Both the position numbers and the translations under genes were made by a program. Positions 35,498-44,427 of a DNA stretch of 64,000 nucleotides are shown in pieces; position 1 is the first letter of the stretch; each line of letters opens with the position of its first letter. The DNA comes from Candidatus Reconcilbacillus cellulovorans (GTDB lineage Bacteria > Bacillota > Bacilli > Paenibacillales > Reconciliibacillaceae): contig MOXJ01000002.1 in NCBI GenBank assembly GCA_002507565.1, positions 84,265-148,264 of the forward strand. Direction: 5' to 3'. The notes under the pieces were generated by a model that was not told the origin of the DNA, made no database searches, and was given only the letters and a program-made list of their open reading frames with translations.

Positions 35498-36978
35498 GGC
35501 GTCGCCCTCCCTTCTTCCTCGGCGATCGGCGGTTTGATCCGCCAATGGCCGGCGTGCTGTTCGTAGGCGTGTGCGATCCGCAGCACGGTCGGTTCGTCGA
35601 ACGGTTTGCCGATGATCTGTAGCCCGACCGGCAGACCGCCGGCAAATCCGCACGGCACACTGATCGCCGGAACGCCCGCCAGACTGACGGGTATCGTCAG
35701 CACGTCGTTCATGTACATCTGCAACGGATCTTCGATTTTCTCACCGAGTTTGAATGCGGTCGTCGGCGACGTCGGGCCGACGATCACGTCGAACGACTCG
35801 AACACGCGGTCGAAGTCCTGCCGGATCAGTGTGCGCACCCGCTGCGCCTTCAGGTAGTACGCGTCGTAATACCCCGCGCTGAGCGCGAACGTGCCGAGCA
35901 TGATGCGGCGTTTTACTTCCGGGCCGAATCCTTCGCTGCGGGATTTGAGGTAAACCTCCGCCAAATCGGCCGCGTTCGGGCTTCTCACGCCGTAACGAAC
36001 GCCGTCGAAACGCGCCAAGTTCGACGACGCCTCGGACGACGCGATCAAGTAATAGGTCGCGACGGCGTATTCGGTATGAGGCAACGAAACTTCCCCAACG
36101 GCCGCGCCGAGCTGTTCCAACGCACGCAGCGCTTCTCGGACGCACGATTTGACGCCCTCGTCGATGCCTTCCCCGAAATATTCTTTCGGCACGGCTACGC
36201 GCAACCCGCGAATGTCTCCCGTCAACGCCCCCGCGTAATCCGGTACCGGCACATCGGCGCTCGTCGAATCCATCGGGTCGTGTCCGGCGATCGCCTGCAG
36301 CACGGCGGCGGCGTCCTCGACCGTTCGGGTCATCGGCCCGATCTGGTCGAGCGACGACGCGAACGCGACGAGCCCGAACCGGGAAACGAGACCGTACGTC
36401 GGCTTCAGGCCGACGATGCCGCATAGTGCAGCCGGCTGGCGGATCGACCCGCCGGTGTCCGACCCGAGCGCAAACCGCACCATGCCCGCTGCGACTGCCG
36501 CCGCAGGCCCGCCGCTCGAACCGCCCGGAACGCGTTCGAGATCCCACGGGTTACGCGTCGGGTAAAACGCGGAGTTTTCGTTGGAGCTCCCCATTGCGAA
36601 TTCGTCCAAGTTGAGCTTGCCGATCGTCACCGCGTTCGCCGCTTCCAGCCGATCGACCGCGGTGGCGTTATAGATCGGTATGTAATTCGCCAAGATTTTG
36701 CTTGCACATGTCGTCCGCAGGCCGCGCGTGACGATGTTGTCCTTGATGCCGGCCGGCAAGCCGAACAAGAGACCGTCCGCCTCGCCGGAAGCGAGCGCGT
36801 CGTCAAGGCGCTTCGCCTTGGCACGCGCGCGTTCTTCGTCAAGCGTCAAAAAAGCCCCTATCCGGCCGTCCAGTACGGCGATGCGCCGGAAAGCGGCGTC
36901 GACCAGATCGGAAACGCTGCATTCTTTCTTGCTGAAATATTTCCTGATTTTTGAGAGTGGTTCGTCCAGCAACTCCAC
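35494..36978 (-). CDS. gatA: Glu-tRNA(Gln) amidotransferase subunit A
   Basis: A 494-residue amidase that releases ammonia from glutamine for the GatB site. The Ser-cisSer-Lys triad is seen as K79 (GIKDN), S154 (PGGSSGG) and S178 (TGGSIRQP). GTG at 36978 behind GGAGGATGGC; the longer frame has no family match. gatC ends 22 bp upstream and gatB overlaps downstream. Confidence 0.95.
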   Translation of the reverse strand: MELLDEPLSKIRKYFSKKECSVSDLVDAAFRRIAVLDGRIGAFLTLDEERARAKAKRLDDALASGEADGLLFGLPAGIKDNIVTRGLRTTCASKILANYIPIYNATAVDRLEAANAVTIGKLNLDEFAMGSSNENSAFYPTRNPWDLERVPGGSSGGPAAAVAAGMVRFALGSDTGGSIRQPAALCGIVGLKPTYGLVSRFGLVAFASSLDQIGPMTRTVEDAAAVLQAIAGHDPMDSTSADVPVPDYAGALTGDIRGLRVAVPKEYFGEGIDEGVKSCVREALRALEQLGAAVGEVSLPHTEYAVATYYLIASSEASSNLARFDGVRYGVRSPNAADLAEVYLKSRSEGFGPEVKRRIMLGTFALSAGYYDAYYLKAQRVRTLIRQDFDRVFESFDVIVGPTSPTTAFKLGEKIEDPLQMYMNDVLTIPVSLAGVPAISVPCGFAGGLPVGLQIIGKPFDEPTVLRIAHAYEQHAGHWRIKPPIAEEEGRATP

Positions 36979-37000
36979 GCCCCGCCATCCTCCTTTCCGA

Positions 37001-37288
37001 TCAATCCAGAACGGACGGAACTTTGAACTGCCCGTCTTCTTCGTCGGGAGCGTTGCGGAATACGTCTTCAAGCGGCCACGACGGGCGAACCTCGTCTTCG
37101 CGCATGACGTTCGCCAGCGGAATGACGTGGGTCGTCGGATCGACACCGTTCGTGTCCAGTCGATTCAGTTGATCGACAAATTTTAGGATCGCATCCAATT
37201 GTTGTGCATACTTTTCCTTTTCTGTATCCGATAACTCAATTCTAGCAAGAGAGGCCACCCGCTCCACATCGCGGATGGTAATGGTCAT
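37001..37288 (-). CDS. gatC: Glu-tRNA(Gln) amidotransferase subunit C
   Basis: A 95-residue subunit that stabilises GatA-Gat[17 protein letters not shown] at the start, [17 protein letters not shown] in the centre and the closing [22 protein letters not shown] are standard for GatC. ATG at 37288 behind GGAGGGAGGAGG. It opens the gatCAB operon. Confidence 0.94.
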   Translation of the reverse strand: MTITIRDVERVASLARIELSDTEKEKYAQQLDAILKFVDQLNRLDTNGVDPTTHVIPLANVMREDEVRPSWPLEDVFRNAPDEEDGQFKVPSVLD

Positions 37289-37363
37289 ACCCCTCCTCCC
37301 TCCTTCCCGCGAACGATTTCAAACAAAAACCGACCCTCCTTGGTTCGACGGGCCGGCATCGCT

Positions 37364-37744
37364 TCAGATCCAAGCTTTTAGGTTGATTTGCCGGATGAAA
37401 TCTTCCCGACTCTGCACTTTCGCCTTATCGACGAGAGGTTCTCTCCCCGCCTCACTCATCACTTTTCGGAACAGCTCTTCGTTCCGCGTGGCGAGCGCAT
37501 AATCGATCAGCGCTTCCCGTTCGATTCGTTCCGCTTCCCGGGCAAGGAGCGTTTCTTCCAATTCGATGTCCTGCGCCGGCACTAGCACTTGTTTGTTGTA
37601 TTTGGGCACCCGGACGACATAATCGAATGCGGTGTCAGCGTTGCGGTCGTACGCAATAATGTAGCCGTATTCCCCGATCGGCAAGTTTTGCTCGAACGTG
37701 TCCGCAACGATGATGACCTTCTGTCCCAATCGCAGCATCGCCAT
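37364..37744 (-). CDS. Conserved small protein of unknown function
   Basis: A 126-residue soluble protein. The first 65 residues are beta-rich (LRLGQKVIIVADTFEQ, GEYGYIIAYDRNADTAFDYVVRVP) and look like a small SH3-like barrel; the rest is helical with many Glu and Arg. ATG at 37744 behind AAAGGGTGAGGGG. It precedes gatC by 75 bp on the same strand. I do not recognise the family name. Confidence 0.65.
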   Translation of the reverse strand: MAMLRLGQKVIIVADTFEQNLPIGEYGYIIAYDRNADTAFDYVVRVPKYNKQVLVPAQDIELEETLLAREAERIEREALIDYALATRNEELFRKVMSEAGREPLVDKAKVQSREDFIRQINLKAWI

Positions 37745-37837
37745 TCACCCCTCACCCTTTCGGAATTGGAACCCCCCTATTAAGAATATCGTACTAAAAA
37801 AACGGCGAAGTGTCCAATCCGAACAAAAGAACGCCCG

Positions 37838-39040
37838 TCAACGAATCGGCAACACCACAAGGCGGTCTTCGGTCAACGTCAGTTTTTCGCAGCCGTTTTT
37901 CGTTACGACATACGTATTTTCGATGCCGACGGCACCGCGACCGGGAAACACAAACTTCGGCTCGAGCGTCAATACCATTCCGGGTTCGAGCGGCTGCGCG
38001 AACCCTTTGGCCAACACCGGCCATTCGTCGACTTCCAGGCCGATGCCATGGCCGAGAAACTTGACGCGGTCTGCGCCGAACCCCATAAAATGATCCGATA
38101 ACCCAGCGCGTTCGGCGAGCGCCATGGCCGCCAAATAAGGCTCTTCCCAAGGAACGCCGGGACGGAGCAATTTTTCCGCTTCCCGCATGATACGTTCCGC
38201 CCATCCGTACGCTTCGCGGAGATCGGCATCCAGTTCGCCGACAACGATCGTCCGCGTCTGATCGGTGACATAGCCTTCGACCGTACAGCCGATGTCGACC
38301 ATAATCGGTTCGTTCCGGCGGATCGCGCGGAACGAGGCGCCTTGCGGCATCGCGGGATGAAAGCCACATCCGGCGACCGGGCCGTCGAAATAGGTCGGTT
38401 CCGCGCCGGACTCGCCGGCGGCGACGACGCCCGTCGGAATTTCGTGGTTGTACGCCCGCATCCGCATGACGCCGAAATGACCCCGACGACGCATTTGCGC
38501 CTCAATCACGGCCATGACGTCGATCTCGGCGATTCCCTCCCGGATCGACTTAAGCCCTTCCCGGAACGCTTCATCGGCAACCGCAGCGGATTGCCTCAGC
38601 GCGGCGAGTTCCGCGGCTGACTTGACCGCACGCACTTCCCGTACGACCGCCGAACCATCCGTCCATTCGGCCGAGGGCAGCGCCTCTTGCAGACGCATGA
38701 ACAACTGGGCTGACAACGCCTCGAATGCCGCGGCCAAAACCGGCCGACGTCCGGATACGAACACTTCCGGCATGTGTTCCGCCAATTCCCGTTCGAACGT
38801 CCGAAGCGAAAGCGGCTTCGTTCGGAACGCAGATTCTTTCTCCGCCCTCGTCACGCTTCGGCGCACCCAAAAAACCGGTTCACCCTCGACCGGAACGACT
38901 GCGATGCCGTTTTGCATGGAACCGGTAAAATAGTAAACATCTACATTGCGAGTCAAGAAAAAAGCATCGATCCGCCGGGCGCGCATCGCGGCGCGCAGCC
39001 TGTCCGTCCTCGCGACGATTTCCCGATCGACAGCCGTCAA
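37838..39040 (-). CDS. M24-family aminopeptidase (Xaa-Pro peptidase type)
   Basis: A 400-residue pita-bread metallopeptidase. The N-terminal creatinase domain (about 1-165) precedes the catalytic domain, whose metal ligands appear as MVDIGCTVEGYVTDQTR (two Asp), GHGIGLEVDE (His), LEPKFV (Glu) and GIENTY (Glu). Members remove N-terminal residues before proline or cut related substrates. The TTG at 39040 is supported by GGAGGGAAGCCGG. Exact substrate cannot be read from sequence. Confidence 0.86.
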   Translation of the reverse strand: MTAVDREIVARTDRLRAAMRARRIDAFFLTRNVDVYYFTGSMQNGIAVVPVEGEPVFWVRRSVTRAEKESAFRTKPLSLRTFERELAEHMPEVFVSGRRPVLAAAFEALSAQLFMRLQEALPSAEWTDGSAVVREVRAVKSAAELAALRQSAAVADEAFREGLKSIREGIAEIDVMAVIEAQMRRRGHFGVMRMRAYNHEIPTGVVAAGESGAEPTYFDGPVAGCGFHPAMPQGASFRAIRRNEPIMVDIGCTVEGYVTDQTRTIVVGELDADLREAYGWAERIMREAEKLLRPGVPWEEPYLAAMALAERAGLSDHFMGFGADRVKFLGHGIGLEVDEWPVLAKGFAQPLEPGMVLTLEPKFVFPGRGAVGIENTYVVTKNGCEKLTLTEDRLVVLPIR

Positions 39041-39272
39041 CCGGCTTCCCTCCTCTCACCTGCCGGCGCGCCAGGTGCCATCACTTCATGCGCAACGCCG
39101 ACGATCCCGACGATATCGCCGAACAGTCGGAACATCCGCCGATATTCGACCCGAATCCATCATATCACACCGCAACGGCGGAACGAAATCGATGGTTTCC
39201 CCGCGCTGATCGGCCGACGACCGCCGGCAGACACATGTGGGGCGGCGCATCATCGGAGAGCAGCCCCGAACG

Positions 39273-40178
39273 TCAACCGCCCCCCGATCCTTCCTCCTGC
39301 CGAAACATGGTCACAAGTCTGTCCGCCAAACTGCGAACACTTTCATCGACAGCGGAAAATCTGCGAAAAATGTCGAGGATTCTCCCCTGATTCAGAACCG
39401 ACAACATTTCTGAACAATGAGGAATGACAGCCGCAAGCTTGATCCCGGTCTCCCTGCAGACGTCGGCCGCCGCAACCCCGACGCCGCCCGGAGCGTTGGG
39501 ATGATTGAGAACGAGCCGCATATCCGACGTTGCGATATCCGCGTAAGGCGCCAACGTTTTAAACCATCGATCCATATCTTCTTGAAAATGGGTAACATCT
39601 GGCGTCGTTACGAGCAGACGAACGTTCGCCTTCCTCATGGTCGTCACCGTCGCCGCATTGTCCCAAAACGCATGCACGTCGACCACGCAAAGCCGAAAAG
39701 CCCGTCTTGCGTTTTCTAAAAAATAGGAAACGTCCTCCCCCGAAAAGTAATCCGCCTGTTCGCGCAACCGGTTGCCGAACACGACGAAAAGATTGGCGGG
39801 CAATTCACGGCGAGGATCCCGCCACGCCTTCCGTCGCAACCGATCAGGCGATAACGCCCTTGCCCGGATTTCGGCCCGAAACGCGTCGATCGAGTCGGCC
39901 GGCTCGTCGACACCCAAATACCGATGAATTTTTGAACTTTTTAGATTCAAACAAATGTATGCGACGTCGTCTTTCATTCGCCGGGCCAATTCGATCGCCG
40001 TTCCGAACGCGACGACTGTCGTGCCGATGTTCGGCGTCGTCCCGCAAAAGCAAACGACGCTGCCGTTCGGAACAGCCGGGTCCGTCGTCGAAACAGTCGG
40101 CCGCTTTTTTTGGATTCGATAAACGAATCTGATGATTTGCAGCCCGGTGCCGTTTTTGCCCACCATCATCGTCGTCAT
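39273..40178 (-). CDS. MinD/CpaE-like ATPase with altered Walker A
   Basis: A 301-residue protein of the deviant-Walker family (ParA, MinD, CpaE/TadZ). The P-loop region reads GTTPNIGTTVVAFGTA: the usual KGGxGKT lysines are absent, as in degenerate CpaE/TadZ-type members. The strand RLCVVDVHAF and LLVTTPDVTHFQEDM keep the fold. No DNA-binding domain is seen. ATG at 40178 follows GGGGGTGGAAG. Its leader has a consensus promoter (40344-40372) and an intrinsic terminator (40240-40291), so expression is probably attenuated. The role is unknown. Confidence 0.65.
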   Translation of the reverse strand: MTTMMVGKNGTGLQIIRFVYRIQKKRPTVSTTDPAVPNGSVVCFCGTTPNIGTTVVAFGTAIELARRMKDDVAYICLNLKSSKIHRYLGVDEPADSIDAFRAEIRARALSPDRLRRKAWRDPRRELPANLFVVFGNRLREQADYFSGEDVSYFLENARRAFRLCVVDVHAFWDNAATVTTMRKANVRLLVTTPDVTHFQEDMDRWFKTLAPYADIATSDMRLVLNHPNAPGGVGVAAADVCRETGIKLAAVIPHCSEMLSVLNQGRILDIFRRFSAVDESVRSLADRLVTMFRQEEGSGGG

Positions 40179-40239
40179 GACGATTCTTCCACCCCCGGAA
40201 CATCGTTCGACACCGATACAAGCTTCTCCTTTCGGTCGA

Positions 40240-40291
40240 AAAATAAAAAAAGGACGAACCGACGGACCATTGCCCGTACGTCTGCGTCCTT
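40240..40291 (-). terminator. Terminator inside the leader of the MinD-like gene
   Basis: Minus strand: AGGACG / CGTCCT arms enclose an inner ACGG / CCGT stem, followed by TTTTTTTATTTTTC. It lies about 50 bases after the promoter start and 60 bases before the start codon. Upstream GACGGA and GAAC can pair with TCCGTC and GTTC, which would break the terminator. Confidence 0.7.
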
Positions 40292-40343
40292 CGCAAACGA
40301 AACTATGATCGTTCTCCGTCCTCGTTCCTTCCGTTTGGCCGTT

Positions 40344-40372
40344 ATTATAACAAGTTTTCATGCAACTGTCAA
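40344..40372 (-). promoter_or_regulatory. Consensus sigma-A promoter of the MinD-like gene
   Basis: Minus strand TTGACA (40367-40372), 17-bp spacer, TATAAT (40344-40349): a perfect match to consensus, one of the strongest promoters in the window. Confidence 0.88.
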
Positions 40373-40389
40373 GCAGACAAACCGCCCGT

Positions 40390-41151
40390 TCAGTACGCCG
40401 TCCAGCCGCCGTCGGCCGTCAGAACCGCGCCGTTGACAAACGACGAATCGTCCGACGCCAGGAATAGCGCAACTTTCGCGATTTCCTCCGGTTCGCCCAG
40501 CCGCGGGTTGAGCGCCATGCCTTTGGTCGCCTTGTCCAGGCCGAACTCGCTCGGTTTTGCACTGCCCACGCCGATGTTCGTCCTGACGCCGCCCGGCGCG
40601 ATCGCATTGCAGCGAATGCCGAGCCCCGCGTATTGAAAACCGACGTTTTTCGTCAGACCGATCAGCGCATGCTTGGACGCCGTATAGGCCGCGCCGGCGC
40701 GGGAACCTTGCAACCCCCCGATGGACGCGATATTGATGATGTTGCCTTTCTTCTTTTCCATAAAAATAGGAAGCGCTTTGCGGATGAGCCGCATCGGGCC
40801 CGTCACGTTGACGGCGAACACGCGTTCCCAAAGCTCGTCGGTCACTTCGTGCGCCGCGAACATGCCGTCCATGATGCCCGCGTTGTTGACCAGGACGTCC
40901 AGCGTCCCGTACCGCTCGACGGCAAAATCGACGAGACGCCGCGCGTCTTCCTCTTTCGCCACATCCGCAATCGAAACGGCCGCCGAGCCGCCTTCGGCCT
41001 CGATCGTCCGCAAGGTCTCTTCGGCGGTCTGCCCGTTAATGTCGGACACGACGACTTTCGCGCCTTCACGCGCGAACAGGATCGCCATCGCCCTGCCCAT
41101 GCCGGAACCCGCTCCAGTAACGATAACCACTCGCCCTTCCAGTTTTCTCAT
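40390..41151 (-). CDS. Short-chain dehydrogenase/reductase
   Basis: A 253-residue classical SDR. TGAGSGMG binds the nucleotide, NNAG stabilises the fold, and the catalytic set is the Ser of NIASIGG plus YTASK. DINGQ after strand 2 suggests NAD preference. ATG at 41151 behind AGAAGGAGG. Substrate unknown. The strong promoter for the next leftward gene begins only 17 bp after its stop. Confidence 0.88.
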   Translation of the reverse strand: MRKLEGRVVIVTGAGSGMGRAMAILFAREGAKVVVSDINGQTAEETLRTIEAEGGSAAVSIADVAKEEDARRLVDFAVERYGTLDVLVNNAGIMDGMFAAHEVTDELWERVFAVNVTGPMRLIRKALPIFMEKKKGNIINIASIGGLQGSRAGAAYTASKHALIGLTKNVGFQYAGLGIRCNAIAPGGVRTNIGVGSAKPSEFGLDKATKGMALNPRLGEPEEIAKVALFLASDDSSFVNGAVLTADGGWTAY

Positions 41152-41299
41152 GGTTGTTCCTCCTTCTTGTTTTTTTCATTTGGCCGGCCGCACCGATTTC
41201 GCACGACAGGCCGTGCGATATGGATACTGCGCTTCTCGAAGCGCGCCCTCCCACATGCGCACTCCAACGCCGACTCCCTACGCCTGTTTCCGCCGCCGA

Positions 41300-42571
41300 T
41301 CACGCCTCCGGCAACCGCAGCGCGTCCACCGGGCCGCCCGCCGGCGTCATCCGTTTTCCCGGCGGAATGCGGATGAGACAGTCGGCGTCCTTGAGCGACG
41401 ACAGCACGCTCGACTTGTCCGGACCGACCGGCCGGACGAACAGACGGCCGTCATCGCCGACGCGCAGTTTTCCCCGAACGAATCTCGTATAGGCGTCCGT
41501 TTTCGTGTAATCTTCTTCCAAAATCGCTTTGACTTCGGACAAGCGTCCGTCGGCGCACCCCTGCATGGCGAGCAGCGCCGGCCGGACTAGAAGCATAAAC
41601 CCGACGAAACACGCAGATGGATTGCCGGACAGCGCGAAGATCAGTTTGCCGTCGAGTACGCCTGCCGTCGTCGGGGATCCGGGGCGCATCGCGATTTTGT
41701 TGAAAAGCGTCTCGCCCCGCCACGATAAAAACATGTCCGCCAGAACGTCGTAATCGCCAACCGAAACGCCGCCCGTACTGACGACGAGATCGGCTTCCGC
41801 GAGCGCCTGTTCGACGGCGCGCCGCACCACCTCCCTGTCGTCGCCGATCCGGCCGAGCATCTTCGGAACGCCGCCGGCTTCCCAAATGAGACAGGCGAGC
41901 ATCGGAGCATTGCTGTTCCGGATTTTACCCGGCGCAAGCGGTGCGTCGACGTCCGTCAATTCTTCCCCCGTCGAAACGACGGCGACGACCGGGCGGCGGA
42001 ACACCGGTACCCGCGCAAAACCGAACGCCACCAGCACGGCCGTCTCGCCGGATCGGATTTTTGTCCCGCGCGCGAGCAGACGTTCTCCCGCGGCGACCTC
42101 CGAACCAATGTCCGACACGTTTTCGCCCAATGCCACAGGTTTGGACACGGCAATATGCGGCTGCCCGTCGATCGTCACTTCCCGAACCGCTTCCAGGCGA
42201 ACGACCGCGTCCGCCCCTTCCGACACCGGCGCTCCCGTCATCGTCCGCGCGGCCGTCCCCGGCTCGATCCGGCGCCGCGGCACGCGACCGCACGGCACGT
42301 CCTCGACGACCCGCAACACGACCGGCCGCTCCGGCGAAGCACCGCGCAAATCGTCCGACCGCACCGAAAACCCATCCATGCCGGACCGCCGAAAATGCGG
42401 CAGCGGATGCGGCGCAAGCACATCTTCAGCCAGCCGTCTCCCCCGGGCGTCCTCAAGCGGCACACGCTCGATCCCGAGCGGGACGACGCGATGCAAGACG
42501 CGCTCCTGCGCCTCCTCGACGCGGATCGCGTGCCTGCGAAACTTGTCCGTGACGGTAGGATCAGCCTTCAT
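41300..42571 (-). CDS. moeA: Molybdopterin molybdenumtransferase
   Basis: A 423-residue MoeA, which inserts molybdate into molybdopterin. Typical pieces are FRRSGMDGFSVRSDD, GADAVVRLE, VSTGEEL, STGGVSVGDYD and ALSGNPSACFVGF. The ATG at 42571 behind AGGAGGGG overlaps the mobB end by 11 bp. Together with mobB it indicates that the host makes a molybdoenzyme. Confidence 0.93.
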   Translation of the reverse strand: MKADPTVTDKFRRHAIRVEEAQERVLHRVVPLGIERVPLEDARGRRLAEDVLAPHPLPHFRRSGMDGFSVRSDDLRGASPERPVVLRVVEDVPCGRVPRRRIEPGTAARTMTGAPVSEGADAVVRLEAVREVTIDGQPHIAVSKPVALGENVSDIGSEVAAGERLLARGTKIRSGETAVLVAFGFARVPVFRRPVVAVVSTGEELTDVDAPLAPGKIRNSNAPMLACLIWEAGGVPKMLGRIGDDREVVRRAVEQALAEADLVVSTGGVSVGDYDVLADMFLSWRGETLFNKIAMRPGSPTTAGVLDGKLIFALSGNPSACFVGFMLLVRPALLAMQGCADGRLSEVKAILEEDYTKTDAYTRFVRGKLRVGDDGRLFVRPVGPDKSSVLSSLKDADCLIRIPPGKRMTPAGGPVDALRLPEA

Positions 42572-43103
42572 GAGGACGCCCCTCCTCTCTTTCGAAACGC
42601 CCGCAGGAACCGGCATCTTTCATTCCGGCGACCAGCCGGCCGAAAATTTCTTCCACATCGTCCGCCGAAAAAACGGGACATTCGACGCCCGACCGGTTCC
42701 CGAGCGCTTCCGGCCATGCGGCGACGGCCATCACGCCGCGCAGCCTTCCGGCGAGCTCCCAGTCGTCCGGCGACCGGACGACGACGATCTTCGGATACGC
42801 TTCTTCCTTGAACCCCTCGACCAGCACGACGTCGGCGCCGTCCATCCGCGCAAGCAGCTCGGCGAGCGAAAGCGGACGGAAAGACATCCATGCCGTGCCG
42901 GTCTTCGAGACGATAGCGACGGGATCTGCGCCGGCCCGCCGGTGCCGCCACGTGTCTTTGCCTTCGCGGTCGACCTCGAAGCCGTGCGCATCGTGCTTGA
43001 CGACGCCCACGCGGTATCCCGCCGCCTGAAGCCGTTCGATCAGTCGGCAGACGAGCGTCGTTTTGCCGGCGTTATGGTAACCGACGACCTGGAACACGCG
43101 CAT
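42561..43103 (-). CDS. mobB: Molybdopterin-guanine dinucleotide biosynthesis protein B
   Basis: A 180-residue GTP-binding protein. The P-loop GYHNAGKTTLV is at 8-18 and KHDAHGFEVDREGKDTWRH plus VLVEGFKEEAYPKI are family marks. MobB assists MobA in attaching GMP to the molybdenum cofactor. ATG at 43103 behind GGGGGATG. First gene of mobB-moeA. Confidence 0.9.
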   Translation of the reverse strand: MRVFQVVGYHNAGKTTLVCRLIERLQAAGYRVGVVKHDAHGFEVDREGKDTWRHRRAGADPVAIVSKTGTAWMSFRPLSLAELLARMDGADVVLVEGFKEEAYPKIVVVRSPDDWELAGRLRGVMAVAAWPEALGNRSGVECPVFSADDVEEIFGRLVAGMKDAGSCGRFEREEGRPHEG

Positions 43104-43314
43104 GCGGCATCCCCCGTACGGCAGCCCCGTTTACCAAGCATTATACAAGCATTATACACGAGAACACTCCGCAGGCGAAAATGCAGAAGCCAGAACCGCC
43201 CGTGCGCTTCCGAACGTGATCATCGTCACACCGCGTGTCGTCTTTTCCCGTTATAATCGGGGCGCAAACGAGCCCAAACGCCGTTTTCCAAAACAAAACG
43301 GGGAGGAACGAGCC

Positions 43315-43548
43315 ATGAGCGAATTCGCCGCCACCGTCAACGCGACGGAATATCCGCCGCATCTGAAACACCTGGTCATTTTCGAAACGTTCGACCGCTT
43401 GCAACCGTCCGAAGCGATGCTGCTCATCAACGACCACGATCCGGTGCCGTTGCGTTATCAATTCGAAGCGATGCACCCGGGAAAATTTTCTTGGGAATAT
43501 CTCGAACGCGGTCCCGTTACATTCCGGGTGAAAATCGGAAAAAAGTGA
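43315..43548 (+). CDS. DUF2249 small protein
   Basis: A 77-residue protein with HLVIFETFDRLQPSEAMLLINDHDPVPLRYQFE, the compact DUF2249 fold found next to hemerythrin and nitrogen-oxide genes. ATG at 43315 behind GGGAGGAAC; a TATAAT lies at 43252-43257. The next gene begins 19 bp downstream. Confidence 0.8.
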   Translation: MSEFAATVNATEYPPHLKHLVIFETFDRLQPSEAMLLINDHDPVPLRYQFEAMHPGKFSWEYLERGPVTFRVKIGKK

Positions 43549-43567
43549 CCCGGGAGGCCGAGCGCCG

Positions 43568-43890
43568 ATGGCCCGAGCGGAAAAAATCGACGACAAGACG
43601 CTGAAAATCCATCTGTCGCTCGAAGACGCGGTCGCCATGGTGCAAGAAGCGGCGCGCCGTCTCGACGAATACGCGGCCGAAATCGTGACGATTTACGAAA
43701 AAATGCCGGAATTTCACCACACATTTTTCTGTTTTTACGCCTACGATACGGCCAGGCTGTTCGAGCGGATGCTGGACGTCGATCCGAAGGAGTACCTCTC
43801 GTTTTCGCTGGAGGCCCCTGACGCTTTTTTTACGCGCTGTACGGGGGAATGGCGAGGTTGTACGAGGAGGCCAAACGGCGGCTGTCGTGA
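43568..43890 (+). pseudogene. Small protein needing a -1 shift at a 7-T run
   Basis: From the ATG at 43568 (GGAGG upstream) the frame reads a helical, well-composed protein for about 87 codons. Then, at GCT TTT TTT ACG, it enters Arg/Cys-rich sequence that looks non-coding. Slipping back one base on the seven T gives TTT TTT TAC GCG CTG TAC, continuing as FFYALYGGMARLYEEAKRR and stopping at 43888-43890, a natural end. So the gene is either frameshifted by loss of one T, mis-sequenced, or expressed by slippage. The product would have about 107 residues. It is probably cotranscribed with the DUF2249 gene; function unknown. Confidence 0.6.
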
Positions 43891-44130
43891 GCTGGAAACG
43901 GCCGAATCACCTGGGGCGTGTGGACGGCCGTTCGACTGCCGCCGCACCGCAGGCGGCTTCCCGGGAGCTACCGAGGGCAGCGTCATGCGGCAAGCGGCAA
44001 GGCGGTACGCGATATGCATGCCGTGCGAGGAAAAAGGTCTCCGCCGTTCGGGCAAGCGACGCAACGCCATGCGGCGCGGGTTGCCGCCCCTGTGAGGTCA
44101 CAAGCCGTACGCGTTGCAAATGTTCATAAT

Positions 44131-44160
44131 AAACAAAAACGAAGCCACCAACCGGCTTCG
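44131..44160 (-). terminator. Original terminator of tRNA-Leu, now cut off from it
   Basis: Minus strand: CGAAGCC / GGCTTCG stem (44140-44160) followed by GTTTTTGTTT. It lies just beyond the left attachment repeat, where the tRNA-Leu transcript would have ended before the element inserted. Confidence 0.7.
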
Positions 44161-44211
44161 CACGCTTTTCCTCAAAAAATCTATTTTCATGAAGACCGGG
44201 AACGTCCCTTT

Positions 44212-44274
44212 CAGAATATGCGGTCGAGAGGAGTCGAACCTCCACGGGTGGTTAGCCCACTGGAACCTGAATCC
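44212..44274. repeat. Left attachment repeat (attL), truncated tRNA-Leu 3' half
   Basis: 63 bp identical to 56983-57045 except one base (G at 44250, T at 57021). It holds the anticodon-loop-to-3'-end part of tRNA-Leu on the minus strand. The 5' half is absent here. Confidence 0.92.
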
Positions 44275-44427
44275 GTTTCCCTCAAAAAATTCAGTTGTAG
44301 ACGTTCCCCTGCTATTTTGTTTTCGTTTAGCGACTCTGGATTGATTTTACTTTTTCTTCTTCTCCAACCCAACCTCCAGTAAACCCGCGCAGAAGAGATC
44401 GTACTGCGATTTAATCAAAAAGTCAAG

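Noticed and set aside
40240..40337. Cyclic-di-GMP (GEMM) riboswitch in the MinD-like leader
   Set aside because: GGGCAA and GGACGC occur but in the wrong order and without the conserved flanks.
44114..44344. A 76-codon plus frame across the left attachment site
   Set aside because: It runs through tRNA sequence and a terminator and has no ribosome site.
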